A DNA stretch of 12,822 nt, from the NCBI GenBank assembly GCA_902475455.1, contig CABRZO010000055.1:1-12822 (forward strand), read 5' to 3'. This DNA is from an uncultured Eubacteriales bacterium (lineage in GTDB: Bacteria; Bacillota; Clostridia; Oscillospirales; Oscillospiraceae). The notes beneath the pieces were generated by a model. That model made no database searches. It was not told the DNA's origin and worked only from the letters and a program-made list of their open reading frames with translations. Of the stretch, positions 6,037 to 12,822 are shown in pieces. Each line of letters starts with the position of its first letter. Positions within the stretch are counted from its first letter, which is position 1. The position numbers were made by a program, and so were the translations under genes.

Positions 6037-7869
6037 TTATTCCACGGTGACGGACTTGGCCAGGTTCCGGGGCTTATCGATGTCGCAGCCTCGGTTCAGA
6101 GCCACATAGTAGGCGAACATCTGCAGGGGCAGCACCGCCAGAGAGGGCATCAGCATGGGGTCCAGCTCCGGAATCAGGATCATGCCACTGGACTGGCCCT
6201 CCAGCACAGCGCGGTGGGACTCGGTGGTCAGGGCCAGCACGTCGGCCCCCCGGCTCCGGACCTCCACGATATTGCTCATGGTCTTGTCAAACAGGGCGTC
6301 ATAGGTGGCCAGGGCCACCACCAGGGTGCCCTCCTCGATGAGGGAAATGGTACCATGTTTCAGTTCCCCGGCGGCGTAGGCCTCCGAATGGATGTAGGAG
6401 ATCTCCTTCAGCTTCAGGGAGCCCTCCAAACCCATGGCGTAGTCGATGTTACGGCCGATAAAGAAGATGGACTCATGGTTGAAGTAATGGGAGGCTAGGT
6501 ACTGGATATTCTCCTTCTGATCCAGCACCTGCTCCAGGCAGCTGGGCAGCAGCAGCAGTTGGGCCACCAGCTCATCGTAGCGCCGGGGTTCCAGCTTGCC
6601 CAGCACATCGGCAAAGTAGAGGCCCACCAGATAGAGCACTCCCAACTGGGTGGAATAGGCCTTGGTGGTGGCCACGGCGATCTCCGGGCCGGCCCAGGTG
6701 TAGAGCACGTCATCGCACTCCTTGGCGATGGAGCTGCCCACCACATTGACCACCCCCAGGGTCCGGGCTCCCAGCTTTTTGGCCTCCCGCAGGGCCGCCA
6801 GGGTGTCCGCCGTCTCGCCGGACTGGCTGATGACGATGACCAGGGTCTTGTCGTCCACAATGGGGCTGCTGTACCGGAACTCCGAGGCCAGGGCCACCTC
6901 CACCGGGATGCGCAGCAGCTTCTCCAGGAAGTATTTGCTCACCATGCCCACATGGTAGGAGGAGCCGCAGGCCACGATGTAGAGCTTATTCAGGGAGCGG
7001 ATATAGTCGGGGTCGATGCTCAGATCCTCCAGCACCACCCGGCGGTCCTTGATCCGGGGGAAGAGGCACTTGCGCAGGGCGTCGGGCTGCTCCATGATCT
7101 CCTTGATCATGAAGTGCTCATAGCCGCCCTTTTCCGCGGCGGAGATCTCCCAGTCCACGGTGGAATGCTCCTTCTCCACCGAATTCAGCAGGCTGTCATA
7201 GACCTGGATGCTGTCGGCGGTGAGGACGGCGATCTCCCCGTCCTCCATATAGGTCACGTCCCGGGTGTGCTTGATAACGGCGGTGACATCGCTGGCCAGG
7301 AAGTTGCAGCCGTCTCCATAGCCCAGCACCAGGGGACCGTCCTTCCGGGCGGCGATGATCTGGTCAGGATGATCCACGCAGATGATGCCCAGGGCATAGG
7401 AGCCCTCGATCTGGTTCAGGGCCTTCACCACCGCTTCCAGAATATTGTCGGTGTAGTAGTAGTCCACCAGCTGGGCCGCCACCTCGGTGTCGGTCTCCGA
7501 GGCAAAGTGGACGCCCCGGGACTCCAGCCGGTGGCGCAGGGTGAGGTAGTTCTCAATGATGCCGTTGTGGACCACGGCGATTCGGCCGGACTGGCTGACA
7601 TGGGGGTGGGAGTTCAGATCCGAGGGCTGGCCGTGGGTGGCCCAACGGGTGTGGCCCAGGCCCACCTGGCCGTGGACGTCTGCACCACCGTTGACCAGGT
7701 CGTAGAGGGCCTTCAGGCGGCCCTTGGTCTTGTAGACCTGCAGTCCATACTCCTGGTCATAGACCGCGATACCCGCCGAGTCATATCCTCTGTACTCCAG
7801 CCGGGACAGGCCCTCCAGCAAAATAGGAGCTGCCTCCTCCTGTCCCACAAATCCGACAATTCCACACAT
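6037..7869 (-). CDS. glmS: Glutamine--fructose-6-phosphate aminotransferase (isomerizing)
   Basis: It makes glucosamine-6-phosphate from fructose-6-phosphate and glutamine, the entry step to UDP-GlcNAc and hence peptidoglycan. The 610-residue length matches E. coli GlmS (609). The N-terminal Ntn glutaminase has the nucleophile C2 after Met (MCGIVG) and GHTRWATHG. Two SIS sugar-isomerase domains follow, with SQSGETADTL in the first and SEAYAAGELKHG in the second. The C-terminal tail KSVTVE contains the active-site lysine (K605). The ATG at 7869 has GGAGGT 8 bp upstream. It is preceded by upp and a hairpin (7891-7940). Only 78 bp separate the genes, too little for a glmS ribozyme beside the start codon, and no promoter is evident there. 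glmS is probably read from upstream through the hairpin. Confidence 0.98.
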   Translation of the reverse strand: MCGIVGFVGQEEAAPILLEGLSRLEYRGYDSAGIAVYDQEYGLQVYKTKGRLKALYDLVNGGADVHGQVGLGHTRWATHGQPSDLNSHPHVSQSGRIAVVHNGIIENYLTLRHRLESRGVHFASETDTEVAAQLVDYYYTDNILEAVVKALNQIEGSYALGIICVDHPDQIIAARKDGPLVLGYGDGCNFLASDVTAVIKHTRDVTYMEDGEIAVLTADSIQVYDSLLNSVEKEHSTVDWEISAAEKGGYEHFMIKEIMEQPDALRKCLFPRIKDRRVVLEDLSIDPDYIRSLNKLYIVACGSSYHVGMVSKYFLEKLLRIPVEVALASEFRYSSPIVDDKTLVIVISQSGETADTLAALREAKKLGARTLGVVNVVGSSIAKECDDVLYTWAGPEIAVATTKAYSTQLGVLYLVGLYFADVLGKLEPRRYDELVAQLLLLPSCLEQVLDQKENIQYLASHYFNHESIFFIGRNIDYAMGLEGSLKLKEISYIHSEAYAAGELKHGTISLIEEGTLVVALATYDALFDKTMSNIVEVRSRGADVLALTTESHRAVLEGQSSGMILIPELDPMLMPSLAVLPLQMFAYYVALNRGCDIDKPRNLAKSVTVE

Positions 7870-7890
7870 AAAGCCGTACCTCCAAACCGC

Positions 7891-7940
7891 GAAAATGAAA
7901 ACACCGCAGAGGGGCGCACCTTTGCGCCACCCCTCTGCGG
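7891..7940 (-). terminator. Terminator/attenuator hairpin between upp and glmS
   Basis: On the minus strand, an 11-bp stem (arms 7930-7940 and 7904-7914) has an inner GCGC/GCGC pairing option. It is followed by an interrupted T tract (TGTTTTCATTTT). It begins 8 bp after the upp stop codon. Because no promoter is visible between it and glmS, it may be a partial terminator that sets the upp:glmS ratio. Confidence 0.75.
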
Positions 7941-7947
7941 CGAGCTT

Positions 7948-8574
7948 TTACTTGGTACCAAAAATCCGGTCACCGGCGTCGCCAAGACCGGGGACAATAT
8001 AGCCATGGTCGTTCAGCCGCTCATCCAGAGCCGCCACATAGAACTCCACATCAGGATGATCCTGCTCAATCCGGGCCACACCTTCCGGGGCGGCGAGGAT
8101 GTTCATCATCTTGATGTGCTTGCAGCCATAGTTCTTCATGAACTGGATGGCGGCACTGGCGCTGCCGCCGGTGGCCAGCATGGGATCCACCACCAGCACT
8201 TCCCGCTCGGCAATGTCCGGGGGCATCTTGCAGTAATACTCCACCGGCTCCAGAGTGTTCGGATCCCGGTACAGACCGATGTGGCCCACCTTGGCGGAGG
8301 GGATCAGATCCAGAATGCCGTCCACCATACCCAGACCAGCCCGGAGAATAGGGACGATGGCGATTTTCTTGCCGGCAATGCAGTGGCACTTGGCCAGACC
8401 CACCGGGGTCTCCACCTCAATCTCCTGCAGCGGCAGGTTCCGGGTGGCCTCATAGCACATCAACATGGCGATCTCGGACACAGTGTTTCGAAAATCCCGG
8501 GTTCCGGTCTTTTTATCCCGCAAAATGCACAGCTTATGCTGCAGCAGGGGATGGTCCAGAATATGTACGCTCAT
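7948..8574 (-). CDS. upp: Uracil phosphoribosyltransferase
   Basis: It converts uracil and PRPP to UMP in pyrimidine salvage. The 208-residue length is standard. The PRPP-binding loop is VLVVDPMLATGGSA (126-139). The C-terminal uracil-binding segment GYIVPGLGDAGDR (191-203) is intact, as is the VPILRAGLGM strand-loop (74-83). The ATG at 8574 follows the tsaB stop codon by 14 bp, with a purine-rich GAAAGGGG upstream, so it is most likely translated from the tsaE-tsaB transcript. A strong hairpin follows the stop codon. Confidence 0.98.
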   Translation of the reverse strand: MSVHILDHPLLQHKLCILRDKKTGTRDFRNTVSEIAMLMCYEATRNLPLQEIEVETPVGLAKCHCIAGKKIAIVPILRAGLGMVDGILDLIPSAKVGHIGLYRDPNTLEPVEYYCKMPPDIAEREVLVVDPMLATGGSASAAIQFMKNYGCKHIKMMNILAAPEGVARIEQDHPDVEFYVAALDERLNDHGYIVPGLGDAGDRIFGTK

Positions 8575-8588
8575 CCTTCAAACCCCTT

Positions 8589-9299
8589 TCAAGCTTTGGT
8601 CTGTTTCTCTTTGGCAAGCCGCTCCCGCTCCGCCTGGGACAGGCGGAGGTAATTGGCGGTCAGGTCCGCACCGCTGACCAGCTTTCCCTGTCTGGCCTGC
8701 TCCAGCGCGGCCCGGGCCACCCCCCAGGCGCTCTGATAGCGCAGGTGGGGCGGGGCCAACTTCAGCTGCTGGCCTCGGGCACTGGCGTCATTATAGCACA
8801 GTTCCGAGCCGTCTCCAACAACAATTTGGGGCCCGTCAAAACTTTTCCGCTCCTCTGCCAGCTCCTCCAGGGAGATGGCCCGATCCGGGGTAAGCCGCTC
8901 CAGGGTGCCCTCCCGGGCCCGGAACAGGGCGTTATAGACCTGGTGCCGCCGGGCGTCCATGGCGCAGCAGATGACCCCATCCAGGTGGGCCAGATTCCAG
9001 GCCATGGCCTCCAGGGTGGATACTCCGGCGCAGGGTTTATCCGCTCCCCAGCACAGCCCCTTGACGGTGGAAATGCCGATGCGCAGGCCGGTGAAGGAGC
9101 CGGGGCCCGCAGACACCGCCAGGCAGTCCACCTCCCCCAGAGTCATCCCGCAGTTGCGCAGCAGATCCTCCGCCATGGGCAGCAAGGTGGTGCTGTGGGT
9201 CAGGCCGTTATTCTGATAGCTCTGGGCAATCAAAAACTCATCCTCGCACAGGGCCACCCCGGCGGCCTTGGCGGAGGATTCAAAGGCTAAAATCTTCAT
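8589..9299 (-). CDS. tsaB: tRNA threonylcarbamoyladenosine biosynthesis protein TsaB
   Basis: A partner protein of TsaD in making the t6A37 modification of ANN-reading tRNAs; it is an ASKHA-fold protein without its own catalysis. The 236-residue protein starts MKILAFESS and has the family signature GPGSFTGLRIG (65-75). The C-terminal half shows the usual TsaB extension ending in a basic tail. The start codon overlaps the tsaE stop (ATGA at 9296-9299), so translation is probably coupled. In many bacteria tsaB is followed by rimI and tsaD; here upp follows directly after 14 bp, so those partners must be elsewhere. Confidence 0.96.
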   Translation of the reverse strand: MKILAFESSAKAAGVALCEDEFLIAQSYQNNGLTHSTTLLPMAEDLLRNCGMTLGEVDCLAVSAGPGSFTGLRIGISTVKGLCWGADKPCAGVSTLEAMAWNLAHLDGVICCAMDARRHQVYNALFRAREGTLERLTPDRAISLEELAEERKSFDGPQIVVGDGSELCYNDASARGQQLKLAPPHLRYQSAWGVARAALEQARQGKLVSGADLTANYLRLSQAERERLAKEKQTKA

Positions 9300-9724
9300 A
9301 CTTCCAGTTCCACCCCCGTGATGGCGACACTGCGGCAGTCGTCGCCGTCATTTTTGATGTCCACCCGGATGGCGTCGGCCTCCAGGGCATCCTCCACAAT
9401 CTCGCTCCACTCCACGGCGCAGACGCCGCCCCGGGCCAGATAATCCTCCCAGCCGATGTCATAGAGCTCATCGGAGCAGGACAGCCGGTACATGTCAAAA
9501 TGGAACAGGGGCAGTCTGCCCCCCTCATATTCGTTGACAATGGTGAAGGTGGGACTGGTCACCCGGTCGGCAATCCCCAGCCCCCGGGCCAGGCCCCGGG
9601 TAAAAGCGGTTTTCCCTGCCCCCAGATCCCCGGTGAAGGCGATCACTTCGCCCCCCCGGAGTTTCCCGGCCAGCTTCTCCCCCAGTGCCTCGGTCTCGGC
9701 GGCGCTCTTTGTATGATAAATCAT
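9296..9724 (-). CDS. tsaE: tRNA threonylcarbamoyladenosine biosynthesis ATPase TsaE
   Basis: The P-loop ATPase that activates the TsaB-TsaD complex in t6A synthesis. The 142-residue protein has Walker A GDLGAGKT (32-39), the SPTF switch-like segment (57-60), HFDMYR with D77, and the VEWSE motif (104-108). All are standard for TsaE (older name YjeE). The ATG at 9724 has AAGGAG 7 bp upstream. It is the first gene of the tsaE-tsaB-upp-glmS group, behind the promoter at 9778-9807, and is divergent from the SEDS polymerase gene. Confidence 0.97.
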   Translation of the reverse strand: MIYHTKSAAETEALGEKLAGKLRGGEVIAFTGDLGAGKTAFTRGLARGLGIADRVTSPTFTIVNEYEGGRLPLFHFDMYRLSCSDELYDIGWEDYLARGGVCAVEWSEIVEDALEADAIRVDIKNDGDDCRSVAITGVELEV

Positions 9725-9777
9725 GGCAACGCTCCTTCCCCGCCCATATCAATCGGCGGGAAACTTCAGTAAATGAT

Positions 9778-9807
9778 ATTATAGCACACATCCATTCCCT
9801 CTGTAAA
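9778..9807 (-). promoter_or_regulatory. Promoter of tsaE-tsaB-upp(-glmS)
   Basis: On the minus strand, -35 TTTACA (9802-9807), 18-bp spacer, then extended -10 TGcTATAAT with the hexamer at 9778-9783. It lies about 54 bp upstream of the tsaE ATG and is the only clear promoter for the four-gene group. Confidence 0.75.
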
Positions 9808-9819
9808 ACAGTTTGCGGC

Positions 9820-9858
9820 GGGGATTTCCCCCGCTCCACGGCCGGCACGGGGGATTTC
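9820..9858. repeat. 9-bp direct repeat between divergent promoters
   Basis: GGGGATTTC occurs at 9820-9828 and 9850-9858, exactly 30 bp apart (about three helical turns). It lies between the -35 boxes of the tsaE and SEDS promoters. The same stretch has G/C runs that could pair with each other (CCCCCG near 9828-9833 with CGGGGG near 9848-9853). It may be a paired operator; no regulator is known. Confidence 0.4.
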
Positions 9859-9872
9859 GACAAAGGAATCCA

Positions 9873-9901
9873 TTTACATAATCTTGTCACTCTGCTATAA
9901 T
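9873..9901 (+). promoter_or_regulatory. Promoter of the SEDS (RodA-like) gene
   Basis: -35 TTTACA (9873-9878), 17-bp spacer, extended -10 TGcTATAAT with the hexamer at 9896-9901. Predicted transcription start is near 9908, giving a leader of about 32 nt before the ATG at 9940. It is nearly identical in sequence to the divergent tsaE promoter. Confidence 0.8.
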
Positions 9902-9939
9902 TTTTGATATATCTCATTTCAGGCGGTGAACGCAACCCC

Positions 9940-11136
9940 ATGATCGACGGGATCAAAAACTTTTTCAAGCGGGCGGATCTCTTTCTGCTGCTGCTGTGTA
10001 TCGTCACCAATATCTTCGGGCTGGTGCTGGTCTACTCCGCCACCCGGTTTAACGCCACCTATCACTCCCTGCCCCTGAAACAGGGCATCGCCATGGTCAT
10101 CGGCATCGCGGTCTTTATTGTCTGCAACTATATCGACCTGGAAATTCTGATGGAGAAATGGAAGCTGGTTTTCATCCTCAGTTCCCTGTTTATTCTGTCC
10201 CTGGTTCCCCTGGGCACCGGTTATCAGGGCAATAAAAACTGGCTGGAATTCTCCTGGCTCCCCTTCAGCATTATGCCTGCGGAGATCGTCAAGCTGTTTT
10301 TTGTGATGCTATTGGCCAAACAGCTGGTGCATCTGCAAAAGCGGGACAAAAACGATCTGAGCCGGGTGCGCTCGGTGGGCCAGCTGGTGGTGCATCTGGC
10401 CTGGTTCTGCGGGCTCATCTTCGTGGTCTCCGGGGACGCGGGCTCTGCTCTGGTCTATGCCGCCATCTTTGTCATTATGTGCTGGATTGCCGGTCTGAAA
10501 AAGCGCTGGTTCCTGCTGGGCGCCCTGGCGGCCGCCGGGGGCGGCGTGGCCCTGTGGCACTATCTGCCCGCTGACAACTACTGGATCATGCGGATCCGGG
10601 TGGTGCTGGACCACACCCTGGATCCCATGGACAAGGGCTGGAATCAGACCCGCAGTCTGCTGGCCATCCGCTCCGGCGGCCTCACCGGGGAGGGCTATTT
10701 GCAGGGGATTCTGACCCAGAACCCCAGCAAAAACTACCTGCCCGAGCGCTACACCGACTTTATCTTCTCCACCTGCGCCGAGGAGTGGGGACTGTTGGGC
10801 TGTATGCTGCTGCTGGTGCTGCTGGCAGCCATCATTCTCCGGTGCCTCTATGTGGGGTTAACTGCCCGCAGCGCCTTCTCCGCTTTGGTGGCCATGGGCT
10901 ATGGCAGTATGCTGATCTTCCAGGTGATCCTCAACGTGGGCATGTGCCTGTATGTGCTGCCGGTGGTGGGCATCACCCTGCCCTTTATCAGCTACGGCGG
11001 CTCCTCTCTGATCACCCTTTACGCCGCCATGGGCTTTGTCTCCGGCATCAAAATGCGATCGCTGCCCAGCTGGCTCAGTGACCGCACTGATATTGAATGG
11101 AAGCAGCCCGGCGGGGCACGGCTGTTCCGGAACTGA
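9940..11136 (+). CDS. rodA: SEDS-family peptidoglycan glycosyltransferase, RodA-like (FtsW/RodA/SpoVE)
   Basis: A polytopic membrane enzyme that polymerises lipid II into glycan strands with a class B PBP partner. The 398 residues hold about ten hydrophobic helices. Landmarks are the first helix with VYSAT (31-35), the GDAGSALVY segment (165-173), and WNQTRSLLAIRSGG (234-247). LPERYTDFIF (267-276) contains the catalytic-type aspartate D273. The C-terminal signature GITLPFISYGGSSLI is at about 344-358. The GEGYLQG and LPER-TDFIF wording favours RodA over FtsW, but SpoVE or a second FtsW cannot be excluded; no mreBCD or PBP gene is in view. ATG 9940 is chosen because an in-frame TTG at 9904 lies before the predicted transcription start. 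The nearest Shine-Dalgarno-like bases (9921-9928) are unusually far away. Confidence 0.92.
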   Translation: MIDGIKNFFKRADLFLLLLCIVTNIFGLVLVYSATRFNATYHSLPLKQGIAMVIGIAVFIVCNYIDLEILMEKWKLVFILSSLFILSLVPLGTGYQGNKNWLEFSWLPFSIMPAEIVKLFFVMLLAKQLVHLQKRDKNDLSRVRSVGQLVVHLAWFCGLIFVVSGDAGSALVYAAIFVIMCWIAGLKKRWFLLGALAAAGGGVALWHYLPADNYWIMRIRVVLDHTLDPMDKGWNQTRSLLAIRSGGLTGEGYLQGILTQNPSKNYLPERYTDFIFSTCAEEWGLLGCMLLLVLLAAIILRCLYVGLTARSAFSALVAMGYGSMLIFQVILNVGMCLYVLPVVGITLPFISYGGSSLITLYAAMGFVSGIKMRSLPSWLSDRTDIEWKQPGGARLFRN

Positions 11137-11145
11137 ATCATTTGC

Positions 11146-11181
11146 AAAAGGAGCTGTTGCGAAATACCGCAACAGCTCCTT
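11146..11181. terminator. Terminator hairpin between rodA-like gene and rqcH
   Basis: A perfect 14-bp stem (11148-11161 with 11168-11181) with a 6-nt loop. On the minus strand it is followed by TTTT, fitting rqcH. On the plus strand the T-run expected for the rodA-like gene is missing: the stem ends in TTCGT and runs straight into the repeat element at 11185. Confidence 0.8.
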
Positions 11182-11184
11182 CGT

Positions 11185-11272
11185 CTGTCATCCTGAGCGT
11201 CAGCGAAGGATCTTTTCCTCGCAGTTGTCGTTGCCGAAGGATTCTTCGCCCCTGTGTGGCTCAGAATGACAG
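11185..11272. repeat. 88-bp intergenic inverted-repeat element (MITE/REP-like)
   Basis: Ends CTGTCATCCTGAGC (11185-11198) and GCTCAGAATGACAG (11259-11272) are inverted copies with 13 of 14 matches. Inside are two CGAAGGA copies (11204-11210, 11235-11241), the second within a small palindrome CGAAG...CTTCG. The 'TCATCCTGAGCG...CGAAGGATC' type of sequence is a known dispersed intergenic repeat in many Bacillota genomes (from memory, not searched). It encodes nothing visible. Confidence 0.8.
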
Positions 11273-11282
11273 GGAAATTTGA

Positions 11283-11298
11283 TTTTACAACAGCCTTA
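11283..11298. other. Degenerate copy of the terminator right arm
   Basis: TTTTACAACAGCCTTA resembles the loop and right arm of the terminator at 6013-6029 (TTTTGCAACAGCTCCTT). It sits on the far side of the 88-bp repeat from the intact hairpin at 11146-11181, just outside the rqcH stop codon. It may be a relic of a duplicated or rearranged terminator. Confidence 0.35.
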
Positions 11299-11303
11299 TT
11301 TCG

Positions 11304-12822
11304 TTATCTGACCCTGAGTTTCTCCGCCAGCCCCCGGTCCGGGGTGACGTAGGCGGTGGAGTAGGTGGTGTAGATCACCTTGCCGGGCTTGGCCCCGGCG
11401 GGCTTCTTCACATAGCGCACCGGGGTGTAGTCCACCGGCACGTTTTTGCCCTCCTTGCCCTGAGAGAACCAGGCCGCCAGCTGAGCCGCCTCGGTGAGGC
11501 TGGCGGCGTCAGGCTGGCCCCCCTCGGTCCACAGAATCACATGAGAGCCGTGGATGCCCTGGGTATGAAACCAGATGTCCCCCTTCCCGGCCATCTTGGT
11601 GGTGAGAAAGTCGTTCTGAACGTTGTTGCGGCCCACGGAGATCCGCAGCCCTGCCGTAGAGCGGAACTCCAGGGGCTTGGATTTGACCCGCTTCATCCCC
11701 TTTTTCGGGGCTTTCTTGGCTCGAAGATAGCCGTTGTCCTCCAGCTCCTGCCGGATTTCGATGAGGTCCCGCTCCTCCTCGGCGCACCGGATACAGGTGA
11801 GGACGCTGTCCAGATAGTCCAGGTCCGTCTCTCCCTTGGCGATCTGCTGGGTGAGCACCTGCTCGGCGGTCTTGGCCTTGTTATAGCGCTTGAAGCAGGC
11901 GGCGGCATTCTGCTGGGGGGTGAGCAGCGGGTCCAGAGGGATTTTGATCTCGGCGCAGTCGGGATCGTAGTAGTTCTGGCACACCAGCTCCCGCATCCCC
12001 TTCTGCATGGCGTAGAGGTTGGCGGTGATGAGTTCCCCCCGGAGCCGCAGCAGCTCCCGGTCCTCCGCCTGGGCAAGCTCCTTGCGCTGGTTTTCCAGCT
12101 TCCGGGCGGTGCGGTTGCGCAGGTTGGTCACCGCCTTGATGAGGTCGCTACCCCGCTGACGGATGCGCTCGGCGGTCTCCCGCTCCCCATAAAAGCCGTC
12201 CAGCATGGCGGAGAAGGTCTCCTCCCGCCGCAGCTCCATGGCGGAGCCGTACTGGGTGATGGAGCAATAGGTGAAGTCCCGGGGCTTGCCGTCGTTGAGC
12301 AGTACATAGGGCTCCAGATCGCCGCCCCGGACTAACTCGGCCCACTGGACAAACTGGCCGTTCAACTCCTCCGGTGTGGTCTCAAAGAGCCGGCCGTCCA
12401 CATCCCCGGTGAGCCGGAAGGCCAGCTCCCGGCAGATCAGCGGGGACATACCCCCGAACCGGTCCAGCAGAAAGTCAGCAATCTTCTGCTCCTCCGGGGC
12501 CTGGTCTACCAGGGACAGAAAATCCGCTTCCTCCAGCTCCAGGGGGTTCTGCTTGTCCTGGGTGGGGGGCAGATGGTAGAACAGCCCGGGCAGCACCTGC
12601 CGCTCCTGGTTCATCTCCGCGTCCACCCGCCGCAGGCAGTCCACGATGCGGCCGTCAGGGCCCGTCAGAATCAAGTTGGCCCGGCGGCCCATGGCCTCCA
12701 GGATCAGGTGCCGGGGGGCCCGGACCCCCAGCTCGTCCAGGGCTTCCAGTTCCAGATCCACCACCCGCTCCATGGGGGGCTGGGTGACGGAAATTACCCG
12801 GGCCCCGGACAGGTGCTTCCGG
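11304..12822 (-). CDS. rqcH: RqcH / NFACT family ribosome quality control protein (FbpA-like), 5' end outside window
   Basis: In the bacterial RQC pathway RqcH binds obstructed 50S-peptidyl-tRNA and recruits Ala-tRNA to add alanine tails; older annotations call it fibronectin-binding protein A. The visible 505 residues run off the window. The frame is open through 12822 and reads RKHLSGARVISVTQPPMERVV, where the family aligns directly, so the ATG at 12773 is internal and not the start. About 80 N-terminal residues are likely missing. Visible parts are the end of NFACT-N, a middle region with helix-hairpin-helix and long charged coiled-coil character (about 215-345), and the C-terminal NFACT-R (DUF814) domain from about 391, with GRNNVQND, DIWFHT and GSHVIL. 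The gene converges with the rodA-like gene. Confidence 0.95.
   Translation of the reverse strand, partial: RKHLSGARVISVTQPPMERVVDLELEALDELGVRAPRHLILEAMGRRANLILTGPDGRIVDCLRRVDAEMNQERQVLPGLFYHLPPTQDKQNPLELEEADFLSLVDQAPEEQKIADFLLDRFGGMSPLICRELAFRLTGDVDGRLFETTPEELNGQFVQWAELVRGGDLEPYVLLNDGKPRDFTYCSITQYGSAMELRREETFSAMLDGFYGERETAERIRQRGSDLIKAVTNLRNRTARKLENQRKELAQAEDRELLRLRGELITANLYAMQKGMRELVCQNYYDPDCAEIKIPLDPLLTPQQNAAACFKRYNKAKTAEQVLTQQIAKGETDLDYLDSVLTCIRCAEEERDLIEIRQELEDNGYLRAKKAPKKGMKRVKSKPLEFRSTAGLRISVGRNNVQNDFLTTKMAGKGDIWFHTQGIHGSHVILWTEGGQPDAASLTEAAQLAAWFSQGKEGKNVPVDYTPVRYVKKPAGAKPGKVIYTTYSTAYVTPDRGLAEKLRVR

Noticed and set aside
7870..7947. glmS ribozyme
   Set aside because: The gap is too short and is occupied by a simple terminator-like hairpin; I see no ribozyme core. 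A covariance search would be needed to exclude a copy overlapping upp.
6559..8652. A 697-codon open frame on the plus strand across glmS, upp and the end of tsaB
   Set aside because: It is antisense to three clear housekeeping genes, runs through their intergenic hairpin, and its translation is rich in His, Gly and Gln without any domain. It is a by-product of the GC-rich codon usage of the real genes.
9904..9939. Upstream TTG start for the RodA-like protein
   Set aside because: It lies before the predicted transcription start of a strong extended -10 promoter, and SEDS proteins normally start close to the first basic/hydrophobic segment, as with ATG 9940.
11185..11272. Insertion sequence or CRISPR repeat
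   Set aside because: There is only one 88-bp unit with inverted ends, no transposase gene and no repeat-spacer pattern; a non-autonomous intergenic repeat fits better.
11541..12335. A 264-codon plus-strand frame opposite rqcH
   Set aside because: It is antisense to conserved NFACT sequence and has no recognisable domain or start signal.

Overview
The window is a dense, GC-rich stretch of bacterial chromosome. The families present suggest a Clostridia-type Bacillota, probably an Oscillospiraceae-like gut anaerobe: DUF1540, a PF06541 membrane protein, an aldo/keto reductase with a ferredoxin tail, DUF1275, a Crp/Fnr regulator beside a ferredoxin, and RqcH. Most genes have strong AGGAGG-type ribosome binding sites, and several promoters are close to the sigma-A consensus. 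The taxonomic assignment is an inference. No phage, plasmid, transposase, CRISPR array or biosynthetic cluster is visible; this is mainly housekeeping DNA with a small redox/regulatory section.

Layout from left to right. A minus-strand tRNA pair, Gly(TCC) then Arg(TCT) (the latter cut by the window edge), is driven by a near-perfect promoter. Two plus-strand genes follow: a five-helix PF06541 membrane protein and a 59-residue cysteine-rich DUF1540 protein. They converge on the minus-strand cca gene through a bidirectional terminator. cca lies 36 bp downstream of an aldo/keto reductase carrying two C-terminal Fe-S motifs, and the pair is probably one operon with a clear promoter. Next is a divergent pair: a minus-strand ferredoxin-domain protein and a plus-strand Crp/Fnr regulator, whose promoters lie back to back and include an FNR-box-like dyad. 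A DUF1275 membrane protein with its own extended -10 promoter follows.

The middle is a minus-strand group, tsaE-tsaB-upp-glmS: t6A tRNA modification, uracil salvage and the first step of UDP-GlcNAc synthesis. A hairpin sits between upp and glmS, and there is no room for a glmS ribozyme next to glmS. tsaE is divergent from a SEDS-family (RodA-like) cell-wall polymerase. That gene converges on a 5'-truncated rqcH (NFACT family, ribosome quality control). Their intergenic space holds a terminator hairpin, an 88-bp inverted-repeat element of intergenic-repeat type, and a degenerate piece of the same terminator sequence.

I did not find a clear new biological system. The most interesting spots are the ferredoxin/Crp-Fnr divergent pair, the upp/glmS hairpin without a ribozyme, the operator-like repeats in two promoter regions, and the repeat element lodged in a terminator region.
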